Origin: Symsagittifera roscoffensis
Taxonomy: Eukaryota > Xenacoelomorpha > Acoela > Convolutidae
DNA length: 64,000 bases
Assembly (NCBI RefSeq): GCF_963678635.1
Contig: NC_087070.1
Location: 32,728,695-32,792,694, forward strand
Direction: 5' to 3'
A model generated the notes under the pieces. That model searched no databases. It saw nothing but the letters and a program-made list of their open reading frames with translations, and was not told the DNA's origin. Made by a program: the position numbers and the translations under genes. Numbering within the stretch: the first letter of the stretch is position 1; the number at the start of each line of letters is the position of its first letter. Of the stretch, positions 1-9,649 are shown piece after piece.

Positions 1-1404
1 ACTATAACTGCAAGAAAGATTATTCGGAATCCAACGGATAAGGGTTATGTTAAAGCAAAATAAAATGCGGTGAAGTTTACACAACGTTTTATGGGTGGGG
101 TCTTGCTTTGTAATAGACTAACTGAAGGGAAGTCGATTTGGATGATTTATGAGAGCACACGATGATGTTTTCTTTTTCTGGATTAAGTTTATCCGAAGGA
201 TAAAGTTCTTAAGTTTACCGATCGACAAATTAATATTTGAAGATTAGCACCAGTTTATAAGGTAGTATGTGCTTCTTGGTAAGCCAAAATAACAGATTAG
301 AGTATAGCTGAGTGATTACAAAGTTTTATATTCTTTTAGAAAGTTTTCAAGTTCTGTGTTGAAAAGTTCGCTATCGAGATCAGAGTGATCTCCAAAATTC
401 TCTATTTCCATTCTCAGTGATTCGTCGGTTGATGAAGCTGACGTTTGATCAGATGATGTTGAATTTGAATCTAGGACGATTAACTCCGCCGGATTTGTCT
501 TGTTGATGGTGTCGAGTGATCCTTCAATTTCTATCACGATAGGATCAGCCGCAGAACCCGAGGCTTCTTGAACGTTCTCTACGGCATCAATAAAATAACG
601 TTTACCATAAAATTTTGGTGGACCAACATTTCTACTGGAGCGGCGGATGGTAGGAGGAATTTTACCGGAAATGCTGGTAGGGTTGGCAGGTATAGTACAC
701 TCGTCAGGCATAGTACACTCGTCAGTTGAGTCATTTATCTCGTACACCGGGAAGTCCGTATTTGAGTCGTTATCCATTGGATTAGACACGTCTTGCAGGT
801 CCTGTTGTTCAATGGTGTCATTGTCCCTTCACTGGTTTATGGTTCTCTGTTCCTCAGTACTATGTGTTCGGTTGGCGGGTATTATACTTATTGGGCACTC
901 GTAAGATTGGTCCAAAGATTGTTCTCTGCTTGGTTCGATGTCGTTTTCTAAAATCTCAGATTTTATTTCAGGATTGGTTATGGTGTGATTAGAATTATTT
1001 GCGATTGAGAGGTGAGGTGTAAGTGAGTCTGAAATAAAACGCTCTCTGGCTACATCTCTACAAGGGAAGCCGCCCGCTATCCATTCCCATTCACTAGTAT
1101 CCGAAATATCCGAAGGAATTAGCATAGATTCATCCGAAGCAAGGTAACCTGGAGGAGTTGATGACTTCTTTGAGTGGCGTGTTTGTCTTCTTGTAGTATT
1201 GCGTGATGACCCTGATATGCGTGTCCTAGTTAAGTTGTCAGAAGGGGTCGGATCCACTTGTCTGGTCCTTTTTTTCGTTGGCTTTTTGGTTCCTGATTTA
1301 CGTCTTACGCCTTCCTGTTTCTGACCTACTTCAACATTAGGATTAGGAAAAAACGGGAATGAAATGTTTCCTTTAAAAGGTCTGATTTTATTTGAAGTAG
1401 AAAT
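1..1404 (-). mobile_element. Partial Ty3/Gypsy LTR element (3' half, cut by window edge)
   Basis: The stretch matches 2100-3504 of the full element almost base for base, in the same orientation. It covers the end of the pol frame, the extra downstream frame and part of the 3' untranslated region. The match stops abruptly at about 1404, where unrelated sequence begins, so the 5' half is missing. Any 3' LTR would lie to the left of the window. Near-identity to the complete copy implies the same young age. It is a broken fossil. Confidence 0.9.
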
Positions 1405-1713
1405 TCATTACAGTGAATTGAAATTAACTCGCGACTTTATTGGCCGGCTGAGTATATAACATTTTATGTAACCATTATTTGGAATCACACATGCGGTTTT
1501 CCGTTCTAATTATTTTGCTTCTCATCGTGCAATAATGATAAGATATGATCAATTTTGTTTAAAAAACTGTGCTAGCGAATAAGCTGTGCTAATATAGAAA
1601 TCTAGGTATCTGCTTCAAGAGTTTTATGTAATTAGTTGCACCAAAATGATGATTTTTTCCCTCCTATTAAAATATAGTCTATATCAGCTAGTATAACGCC
1701 AGGTTTTTATAAT
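1405..1713. other. Spacer between the two Gypsy copies
   Basis: About 310 bases of AT-rich sequence lie between the truncated Gypsy fragment and the target duplication of the full copy. I see no coding frame, splice-flanked exon or known repeat. It is probably host intron sequence of TMEM208. Confidence 0.4.
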
Positions 1714-1718
1714 CCCCA

Positions 1719-1934
1719 TGATAAAATGTTACTTTGTTGTAGCTAATTCTAGGTTAAAACTATTAAAAAGAATAAGAATTAAGATGAATTAGTCGATAAG
1801 TTAAAACATTAAAACAATGAGAGATCATTCTCTCCGCCGGAGAGAATGTGCTAATGAAGGTCATATATGAGTGACCGGTTAATTAACTAAGTATGTTTTG
1901 CAATAATTGCAAAACCTGATGTAAGATCACAACA
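1719..1934 (-). repeat. 3' LTR of the Gypsy element
   Basis: 216 bp starting TG and ending CA on the + strand, nearly identical to 8268-8482. It includes an internal palindromic block (CTCTCCGCCGGAGAG). Being downstream of pol on the - strand makes it the 3' LTR. Confidence 0.93.
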
Positions 1935-2414
1935 TTCCCCTAAGCAGGAAAAAATTTAAATTGCGAATAAGGTAATGCACAAGAACTAACTATGACTGAC
2001 TCCTTTCTCCCCCTTTAAGGACGAGGGAAAGAAAATTAAAGCGCCTTAAAAATCAAGAACTGACACTAACTAAAGCTCCCTATAGCATTAAATACAGCTA
2101 CTATAACTGCAAGAAAGATTATCCGGAATCCAACGGATAAGGGTTATGTTAAAGCAAAATAAAATGCGGTGAAGTTTACACAACGTTTTATGGGTGGGGT
2201 CTTGCTTTGTAATAGACTAACTGAAGGGAAGTCGATTTGGATGATTTATGAGAGCACACGATGATGTTTTCTTTTTCTGGATTAAGTTTATCCGAAGGAT
2301 AAAGTTCTTAAGTTTACCGATCGACAAATTAATATTTGAAGATTAGCACCAGTTTATAAGGTAGTATGTGCTTCTTGGTAAGCCAAAATAACAGATTAGA
2401 GTATAGATGAGTGA

Positions 2415-2888
2415 TTACAAAGTTTTATATTCTTTTAGAAAGTTTTCAAGTTCTGTGTTGAAAAGTTCGCTATCGAGATCAGAGTGATCTCCAAAATTCT
2501 CTATTTCCATTCTCAGTGATTCGTCGGTTGATGAAGTTGACGTTTGATCAGATGATGTTGAATTTGAATCTAGGACGATTAATTCCGCCAGATTTGTCTT
2601 GTTGATGGTGTCGAGTGATCCTTCAATTTCTATCACGATAGGATCGGCCGCAGAACCCGAGGCTTCTTGAACGTTCTCTACGGCATCAATAAAATAACGT
2701 TTACCATAAAATTTTGGTGGACCAACATTTCTACTGGAGCGGCGGATGGTAGGAGGAATTTTACCGGAAATGCTGGTAGGGTTGGCAGGTATAGTACACT
2801 CGTCAGGCATAGTACACTCGTCAGTTGAGTCATTTATCTCGTACACCGGGAAGTCCGTATTTGAGTCGTTATCCATTGGATTAGACAC
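2415..2888 (-). CDS. Third open frame of the Gypsy element, function unknown
   Basis: A 157-residue frame starts just past the end of the pol frame. It is acidic and rich in Ser, Thr, Asp and Asn, with one basic patch in the first third and no obvious transmembrane segment, so it does not look like an envelope protein. A nearly identical frame is present in the partial copy at 316-789. It may be an accessory protein, or a C-terminal part of the polyprotein reached by read-through, as some Gypsy elements use. I recognise no family. Confidence 0.55.
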   Translation of the reverse strand: MSNPMDNDSNTDFPVYEINDSTDECTMPDECTIPANPTSISGKIPPTIRRSSRNVGPPKFYGKRYFIDAVENVQEASGSAADPIVIEIEGSLDTINKTNLAELIVLDSNSTSSDQTSTSSTDESLRMEIENFGDHSDLDSELFNTELENFLKEYKTL

Positions 2889-2891
2889 GTC

Positions 2892-5800
2892 TTACAGGTC
2901 CTGTTGTTCAATGGTGTCATTGTCCCTTCCCTGGTTTATGGTTCTCTGTTCCTCAGTACTATGTGTTCGGTTGGCGGGTATTATACTTATTGGGCACTCG
3001 TAAGATTGGTCCAAAGATTGTTCTCTGCTTGGTTCGATGTCGTTTTCTAAAATCTCAGATTTTATTTCAGGATTGGTTATGGTGTGATTAGAATTATTTG
3101 CGATTGAGAGGTGAGGTGTAAGTGAGTCTGAAATAAAACGCTCTCTGGCTACATCTCTACAAGGGAAGCCGCCCGCTATCCATTCCCATTCACTAGTATC
3201 CGAAATATCCGAAGGAATTAGCATAGATTCATCCGAAGCAAGGTAACCTGGAGGAGTTGATGACTTCTTTGAGTGGCGTGTTTGTCTTCTTGTAGTATTG
3301 CGTGATGACCCTGATATGCGTGTCCTAGTTAAGTTGTCAGAAGGGGTCGGATCCATTTGTCTGGTCCTTTTTTTCGTTGGCTTTTTGGTTCCTGATTTAC
3401 GTCTTACGCCTTCCTGTTTCTGACCTACTTCAACATTAGGATTAGGAAAATACGGGAATGAAATGTTTCCTTTAAAAGGTCTGATTTTATTTGAAGTAGA
3501 AATTGGAATCGCAATGTCGGATTTTCGTATTATTTTTCCGTCGGATAATTTTACTGTCGAAGTAGAAGAATCTATAATTCTTTTATTTAGTTCCTTATAG
3601 AAACAGTCTCGGTTGATGTTACCGTTAGTTTTCCGAAGGATTTTACCTTTGAATGGACTTTTGATTGGTAGTCTATTTGGGATGATTTTCGAGGATGAAG
3701 CATAGTCCGTGTCGTATCCTTTTTCTTTCGGGTTTTGATTCTTCTTCGCTATCAAGTCGTCCTTGTAGCCATCCTCTAGTCTGTCGTCCGCATTCCAATC
3801 TTTAGCTCGTTCCTTAGACCGAATTGATTTCCCTTTGTCTAAAATTCCAAAGGAGGGTTTAACCGAGGCTAGTTGTTTCCAAATAGTATTTGTTTTTCTG
3901 TTATAGTGAATTTCGAAGGGTGAACATCTAATTTTTGATTGATAGGTAGAACGTAGATTCCAGATAATTTTTGAAACCGCACTCTGCAGTGTGCTTTTAT
4001 GATGTTCTTTTGAAATAGCCAGTAGTTTGACTTTCACAGTGTGTACTAATTTTTCGACTAATCCGTTGGAACGGTGGTCGCCTACTGTACAAAAGATTAT
4101 TTTGATGTTGTTGGAATCGCAGAATGATTTGAAGTCTTGACTTGTAAAGCAAGTAGCGTGATCTACCCTTATAGAATAAGGTATCCCGTGTAAGAATATG
4201 TAGTCTTGTAAAAATTCTACAACTGTTTTTGAAGAAGTAGACGATGTAATTTTTGCCGACGGGAATTTAGAAAATCTGTCGATACAAAGTAAAATGTATT
4301 TCTTTGACCCCCAGTAAGAATCCAAAGGACCCGCGAAATCTAAATTAAGTTCTTCGTTCGGTTCCGATAGTGGAGGAAGTTCACTAATTTGTGACTTAGG
4401 AATGACAGTTTTCAAATTCTTACCCGCCGATGTACATTCTGAGCAATTTATTCCGTGAAAGTAGATTTGCCTGTTAATATGAGGCCACCAGATGTATTGA
4501 GCCAAGTATTTCATTCCAAATTGACCTGGATGTGTTTCGTGGAGGGTCTTCATCATTGCGCTTCGTAAAGTAAATGGAATAACGAGTTTACCGTCCATAT
4601 AGAGCAATCCGTCGGATTCGTGCAGGTCTCGGGTGAAATGTTTGAAATACGGAGAATCTGCATTAATCTTCTCCACCTTATTTTGAAGTGCTTTAACAAT
4701 TGGGCTTAACATGGGATCGTCTTCTGTCAAGAGAGCTACTAACTTGGCGTTAAATAAAATATTTAAATCCAAGGGTCGATCCGGCAACTTCAAGTTTTCG
4801 CGGTATTTTTTAACGAGATTAGCGTGGTCTGGTAAAAGTTGAAAGTCTAAATCTACGGAAATACCGGAAGTGGCGGGATTAATTACAATATTATTATTAT
4901 TCATATTAACAGTATCTACAATTTTTTTATCTACAGGTGAATTAATTAAACTACAATTAGAGATTAAAAAATAAAGAAATGCGGAATTAGAAATGGAAAT
5001 AATTAATGTATTTGTATTAGAATAATCCGTTGGAATGCAATTTGAAGTACAAAATTCTGTTCTTTTGTGATTAAATGAGCAAATTGGAAAAAACGAGTTA
5101 ATGAGTTTTAACACTGCTGCTATTAGGTAATTACGTAATAAAGCGTAATCGGAATTTTCCAGATTAAAACCAATAGCTGAGCAGGTAGTTCTTAGTTTCT
5201 CCGACGGATTTAATGATTTATTAATCTTATTAATGTTTGCTACTACGAATTCTTCATCGTAATGTGATATTGGAAGAGCTTTTCGTGATGGAATTCTAGA
5301 AATAAGGTCAGTGAAACCCATGTCTTTTCCTGCGATATGTTTGATAGAGAAATTAAAAGGTAATAATCTGTCTACCCATCTTGTTAGTCTACTGTGGTAA
5401 GTTTTATTCCCGTGGTTTGGTGATAAAGCGGATAATAAAGCTTTGTGATCAGTAATTACTTCGAAATCTGATCCGTAAAGGTAGTTCTTATAATGTTCGA
5501 CGGCCCATACAACCCCTAGTAGTTCGATTTCGTTCGTAGAATATTTAGACTCGTGAGGGTTTAAAAAGCGTGAAGCAAATGAGATAGTTTTCCAATCGCT
5601 CCCATGAAGTTGTTCAAGCGAAGCTCCGAGTCCATTATGTGACGCGTCTGTTTTTACTCTAGTTTTACGTTTCACGTCAAAATGGGTATTCTCTGTTAGG
5701 TTTACGATTTCTTCTTTAATTTTTTCAAACGCTTTTGTATGGTCATCGTTCCATTGGAATATTGATTTCTTATTTAGAAGCGGTCGGAGTGGGCTTCCTA

Positions 5801-7889
5801 AGGATGCTAAGTTTGGGACGAATTTAATGTATTGGTTTATAGAACCAAAAAATGATCGTAGTTCTTTCAAATTCTTCGGAATAGGTAGATCTTTTATGGC
5901 TTTCGATTTGTCGAATAATGGGGTAATACCTGATTTAGAGATTTTGAATCCCAACCATTCTATTTCTTTTTGAAAGAATTTACATTTTGACCATTTCACC
6001 GCGAAATTGTATTCGTCGAGGGTCGATAAAATTTTTAATACAATATTCTTGTGGTCTAAGAATGAGCCTTTGGAAGAGATTAAAATGTCGTCCAAGTAAC
6101 AGTTAGTAAATGGGATTGAACCTAACGTAGAGTCCATTACTCTTTGAAATTCGTTAGGCATATCCCCTAAGCCGTAAAAACCAGTTAAAAATTGGTAAGT
6201 ACCCGTTATATCACCACCCACGATACTGAAGTTACATTGGTTACTAGTGAATTTATCTAGTGCTAATTGGCTGTACGCGTTTTTTAAGTCTAAGTTAGTA
6301 AACCACACTTCTCCAACGGAATCATTAGTAATTTGTGCCGCGACATTGTCTACCAGTTCGTGGATGTTTGGCATTTGATATTTGTTCTTGTAAATCTGTT
6401 TGTTTATGAAGTTGGAATCTAAGGCTAATTTGATGGATTTATCTTTTTTACAAGTGATGACTATTGGGCTAATAAATCTGTCTTCATCGCAGTTTTCTAA
6501 TTTTTTAATATGTTCTTCCGCTTTTAGTCTATTGAGTTCTGTCTTTACCGCGTCCAGTAAGTGAAGGGGGACTCGTCTTCCCTTTAGTTGGATTGGTTTT
6601 AAGGGTTCATGGAAATGGGTGATTTTCATCTGATTTTTAATTTTTCCAATCCGAAGGAATAAATTTTTGAATGGTTTTGTTATATTCAGAATTTCCCTAT
6701 CTTGGTTTGTTTGAGAGATGGAATTTATTGACTTACACTGCTTGTTAGTCTGAAAGTGTGGGAAGTGTTTCTGAGAGACTTCTATCCCCACTTTTGGAAG
6801 GTTGTCGTTTCCTAAGATATTTCTCTCGTGTCCCTCGGTTAGGAAGAATTGACAGTCGTTGTCTGACCAACCATTTGAAAATATCGGAAGCTTCACCTTT
6901 CCAGTGACGTTTATGGCATTATCTGTGAATCCACAGTATAGGTCTCTAGTTGGCTTATCCACTGGATAAATTTTCAAGTAGGGATCTCGTAACTTTAATT
7001 CGTGAAGTACGTTTTTCTTAAGGAAGCTCACCGGGCTAGCTGAATCCACTTGAATGTTTAAAATTACTTGGTTTTCTTTTCCGAGTCCAATGTTCAATAA
7101 TTTCTTCAATTCTTTTCCATCGTTATCAAAAATCGTAGTTACATTTAGTACAGAATAATCGTCGTTTTCGCTTTGTCCAGATTCTGACCATGCGTTTATG
7201 ACGCCACAACATTCTCTATCCATGAGGTCAGTATTTACATCCGGAATATCCGACGGATTAAAATCTGTATTATCTACAATTTGGGTATTTACAATGTTTA
7301 CATTTTTGCGACGAGATCTACAAAGTCTGGTGAAATGTCCTTTGAATTTACAAGAAGTACAAGTCGTGTCCTTTGCTGGGCAAACTGCTAAGTGACCTTT
7401 TGAGAATAATCCGCCACACTTCATACAGTTGTTACTCCTTTCGATGTTAAGGGTTGGTTCTCTTTTGACGTTAAAGTGGTTGCTTGGTTTGTGTACGGAT
7501 GATCCGTTGGATTTAAAATTATTGGTTAACTTCAAGTGATTTAAAATTCCTTTTTCGTCTATGAGTGCTACATTTAGTGCTTCGCGTGGAGGGAGGGTTT
7601 CTGTTAACAATTTCGTTTGGATGTCGTAGTTTTTCATATTATTTATGAAAATATCTCTTATCCACTCTTCTTCTCCTGCGGTTATGTCGCACTTTGTCGC
7701 CATTTCAGCTAAGGCACCCCAAAATTGTTCGAGGGATTCTCTATCGCGTTGTTTTCTATTTAACAGTTTATGTCGTTCAAATGTGACATTTGTTTTTCTT
7801 ACGAAAGCGATCGCTAAGAACTCCCAGAATTCCTTAAAAGAATTCCGAAACCTTGGTAAATTTTTGTCCGAAGATCCTTTTTCCTTCAT
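2892..7889 (-). CDS. pol: Gypsy pol frame: zinc knuckles, protease, RT, RNase H, integrase
   Basis: A single open frame of 1665 residues. Early on it has two CCHC-like zinc knuckles belonging to the nucleocapsid part, then an aspartic protease region. A reverse transcriptase carries the YLDD catalytic box, followed by RNase H of the Ty3 type and an integrase with an HHCC zinc-binding segment and a DDE core. The C-terminal tail is long, basic and Ser/Thr-rich. This domain order (RT before integrase) defines Ty3/Gypsy rather than Ty1/Copia. The frame overlaps the gag frame in a different register, consistent with ribosomal frameshifting known for the family. Confidence 0.93.
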   Translation of the reverse strand: MKEKGSSDKNLPRFRNSFKEFWEFLAIAFVRKTNVTFERHKLLNRKQRDRESLEQFWGALAEMATKCDITAGEEEWIRDIFINNMKNYDIQTKLLTETLPPREALNVALIDEKGILNHLKLTNNFKSNGSSVHKPSNHFNVKREPTLNIERSNNCMKCGGLFSKGHLAVCPAKDTTCTSCKFKGHFTRLCRSRRKNVNIVNTQIVDNTDFNPSDIPDVNTDLMDRECCGVINAWSESGQSENDDYSVLNVTTIFDNDGKELKKLLNIGLGKENQVILNIQVDSASPVSFLKKNVLHELKLRDPYLKIYPVDKPTRDLYCGFTDNAINVTGKVKLPIFSNGWSDNDCQFFLTEGHERNILGNDNLPKVGIEVSQKHFPHFQTNKQCKSINSISQTNQDREILNITKPFKNLFLRIGKIKNQMKITHFHEPLKPIQLKGRRVPLHLLDAVKTELNRLKAEEHIKKLENCDEDRFISPIVITCKKDKSIKLALDSNFINKQIYKNKYQMPNIHELVDNVAAQITNDSVGEVWFTNLDLKNAYSQLALDKFTSNQCNFSIVGGDITGTYQFLTGFYGLGDMPNEFQRVMDSTLGSIPFTNCYLDDILISSKGSFLDHKNIVLKILSTLDEYNFAVKWSKCKFFQKEIEWLGFKISKSGITPLFDKSKAIKDLPIPKNLKELRSFFGSINQYIKFVPNLASLGSPLRPLLNKKSIFQWNDDHTKAFEKIKEEIVNLTENTHFDVKRKTRVKTDASHNGLGASLEQLHGSDWKTISFASRFLNPHESKYSTNEIELLGVVWAVEHYKNYLYGSDFEVITDHKALLSALSPNHGNKTYHSRLTRWVDRLLPFNFSIKHIAGKDMGFTDLISRIPSRKALPISHYDEEFVVANINKINKSLNPSEKLRTTCSAIGFNLENSDYALLRNYLIAAVLKLINSFFPICSFNHKRTEFCTSNCIPTDYSNTNTLIISISNSAFLYFLISNCSLINSPVDKKIVDTVNMNNNNIVINPATSGISVDLDFQLLPDHANLVKKYRENLKLPDRPLDLNILFNAKLVALLTEDDPMLSPIVKALQNKVEKINADSPYFKHFTRDLHESDGLLYMDGKLVIPFTLRSAMMKTLHETHPGQFGMKYLAQYIWWPHINRQIYFHGINCSECTSAGKNLKTVIPKSQISELPPLSEPNEELNLDFAGPLDSYWGSKKYILLCIDRFSKFPSAKITSSTSSKTVVEFLQDYIFLHGIPYSIRVDHATCFTSQDFKSFCDSNNIKIIFCTVGDHRSNGLVEKLVHTVKVKLLAISKEHHKSTLQSAVSKIIWNLRSTYQSKIRCSPFEIHYNRKTNTIWKQLASVKPSFGILDKGKSIRSKERAKDWNADDRLEDGYKDDLIAKKNQNPKEKGYDTDYASSSKIIPNRLPIKSPFKGKILRKTNGNINRDCFYKELNKRIIDSSTSTVKLSDGKIIRKSDIAIPISTSNKIRPFKGNISFPYFPNPNVEVGQKQEGVRRKSGTKKPTKKRTRQMDPTPSDNLTRTRISGSSRNTTRRQTRHSKKSSTPPGYLASDESMLIPSDISDTSEWEWIAGGFPCRDVARERFISDSLTPHLSIANNSNHTITNPEIKSEILENDIEPSREQSLDQSYECPISIIPANRTHSTEEQRTINQGRDNDTIEQQDL

Positions 7890-8268
7890 TTCCCAGTGCC
7901 AGATATAAAACCGAACGTAATTTCTTGTCTGCTTCTTCTATTCGCATTCCGTTGAATTTCTTGGTTTCGGTTTTTATCGATGCTGTTTCTTCTTCGTCAT
8001 ATCGTCTTTGTTCTTGGGAATTTCTCTCCAATCTCGAGCGTCTTTGAGTATCTGTTTCACCGTCCGTTGAGTTTTCCAAATTTGGAGGTAGTGGGTGTTG
8101 TCTCTCCGACGGATCGAGTAGATTTTCTATATCTATGTTTTCCTTAGCAATTATAGCTAATTGAAACAGATCACTCCAGTCTTCCCATGGGATGGGTGGG
8201 TCTACCGTATGGTTTTGCCAAAAAGGAGGTATTCCTCTCACGTTAGATTCGTTAGATGACTGCGCCAT
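7834..8268 (-). CDS. gag: Gypsy gag frame
   Basis: 144 residues beginning at an ATG formed across the junction of the 5' LTR and the primer-binding site. The product is charged and Glu/Arg-rich with a Trp/Pro-rich N-terminus, as expected for the N-terminal part of a retrotransposon Gag. Zinc knuckles are found at the start of the overlapping pol frame, so Gag and Pol are linked through the overlap in the way the family is known to use. Confidence 0.8.
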   Translation of the reverse strand: MAQSSNESNVRGIPPFWQNHTVDPPIPWEDWSDLFQLAIIAKENIDIENLLDPSERQHPLPPNLENSTDGETDTQRRSRLERNSQEQRRYDEEETASIKTETKKFNGMRIEEADKKLRSVLYLALGNEGKRIFGQKFTKVSEFF

Positions 8269-8482
8269 GATGAAATGTTACTTTGTTGTAGCTAATTCTA
8301 GGTTAAAACTATTAAAAAGAATAAGAATTAAGATGAATTAGTCGATAAGTTAAAACATTAAAACAATGAGAGATCATTCTCTCCGCCGGAGAGAATGGCT
8401 AATGAAGGTCATATATGAGTGACCGGTTAATTAACTAAGTATGTTTTGCAATAATTGCAAAACCTGATGTAAGATCACAACA
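8268..8482 (-). repeat. 5' LTR of the Gypsy element
   Basis: 215 bp, nearly identical to 1719-1934. It is followed on the - strand by the primer-binding site and gag, which makes it the 5' LTR. Confidence 0.93.
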
Positions 8483-8487
8483 CCCCA

Positions 8488-9072
8488 CATGGTTGATATT
8501 CAAAATTGGATCATTACACACGAATCTGATTAATTGAAATCAATCATTTTGAAAGGAGGTTGAAAATTTAATTTCAAATTGATAGATCATCTTAGCATTT
8601 TGGTTATTTTTGGCACAATAACAGAAAAAATCCGGCCTAAGTTTAAAGATTTTGAAAAGATCCTGAAGATCTTTTTCTTAAACTGTCGAAATTTGAGAAA
8701 AGGAAAAATCTAAAATTGGGAGTATCACTACTTGCTTTTATTTAATGATGATGAACGAAGTGATTCATCACTTATTGTTCCGACCATTGAAAATGGGGAG
8801 GAACTTTTTATTCGGGTGATTTTTTTTCTACATGATAAATCATGTACCACAAACAATCATCGGAATAGGTCGAGCGATAGATCGTACTAAAGCCTTTTCA
8901 ATCGTATTTTGAACGATATCTAAAGAAATGTTAGGCTTTTAGGTTACGAAAGCTTAATCTTATACTAGTTTTAGAAGTTCCATTCAGCGCCTCCATGGCA
9001 ATAGTTATTCATGTGGTTGAGTTGACATTATTTTGGACTGTATTAGTAAACTATCGCATCTGTTCTGCTTAG
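8488..9072. other. Presumed TMEM208 intron, right of the Gypsy insertion
   Basis: AT-rich sequence with no exon resembling the earlier TMEM208 membrane segments. It ends in the pyrimidine-rich splice acceptor TTCTGCTTAG at 9063-9072. I see nothing else in it. Confidence 0.5.
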
Positions 9073-9341
9073 GTGCTGATATCAACTCTCCCGGAAGTCT
9101 GGGTGATCAGATGAAAGACGTCGTCATTACCACCTCTGTAGTTCAGACTATCTCCTGTCTCTTTTCGAATTACCTAGTCATCCTCTGGACTTTTATCCCC
9201 GGACGTGCTTTTTATCTACTCTGGGTATATATAATTCACCCTTATATTACTTCCGGTTCTGGAACAGAAGGTCAGCAGGACAATGAAGGGATAGATCCAA
9301 AGAAACAGAAAAAACAGAGAATGAAAGTTGTGAGAAATTGA
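9073..9341 (+). CDS. TMEM208: TMEM208 homologue, last exon
   Basis: The exon starts after the acceptor TTCTGCTTAG and runs to TGA. It encodes about 89 residues matching the C-terminal half of TMEM208. This includes the signature around MKDVVITTSVVQTISC, a membrane segment, then PGRAFYLLW, and a short Lys/Arg/Gln-rich cytosolic tail. TMEM208 is a small ER membrane protein linked to the SRP-independent targeting route (yeast Snd2) and to ER stress. The first exons, carrying the N-terminal membrane segments, are not between the Gypsy element and this exon, so they lie left of the window. API5 follows 0.3 kb downstream on the same strand. The assignment rests on the remembered human sequence. Confidence 0.85.
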
Positions 9342-9632
9342 CGATTTGTCGTTTATTTTTCGAAGAAAGCTAGGCCGAGTTGCTTGTTGCGATGGTTGTT
9401 TGTTTATGATAATAGTAAATGTACAATTTATACAATATTAGGTTTTGTAAATATTATCAGGTTTCTTTATTTATTTGTCCATCAATGAACAAAATTTGTT
9501 GATATTTGAATTAACTGTTGCAGTATCAATTTCTCTTTTGAAAAGAGTTATTTTCTGAGAAAAGCAAAAATACAGTTGTTCAAAGTTTCGATATGAAATG
9601 CGCGATCAATAAAAAAGCATTTTCACCTCGAG

Positions 9633-9641
9633 TTTTTTCAG
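9633..9641 (+). promoter_or_regulatory. Splice acceptor just upstream of the API5 start codon
   Basis: A pyrimidine run ending in CAG (TTTTTTCAG) lies 8 bases before the API5 ATG at 9650. It is either the 3' end of an intron in the 5' untranslated region or a spliced-leader trans-splice site. No exon is evident in the 300 bases between TMEM208 and here. Confidence 0.5.
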
Positions 9642-9649
9642 GTGTCGCA

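Larger units (their letters stand above)
1714..8487 (-). mobile_element. Complete-looking Ty3/Gypsy LTR retrotransposon with target duplication
   Basis: The element runs on the - strand between two LTRs (1719-1934 and 8268-8482) and is bounded by the 5-bp direct repeat CCCCA at 1714-1718 and 8483-8487. Next to the 5' LTR is a primer-binding site beginning TGGCGCAGTC, which fits the 3' end of tRNA-Ser, as in the 297/17.6-type elements of insects. A short purine tract (AGGGGAA) abuts the 3' LTR. Inside are gag, a long pol frame ordered protease, reverse transcriptase, RNase H, integrase, and a third frame. The two LTRs differ at only about two positions, so the insertion is recent. It looks whole. 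It is antisense to TMEM208 and probably lies in that gene's intron. Confidence 0.93.
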
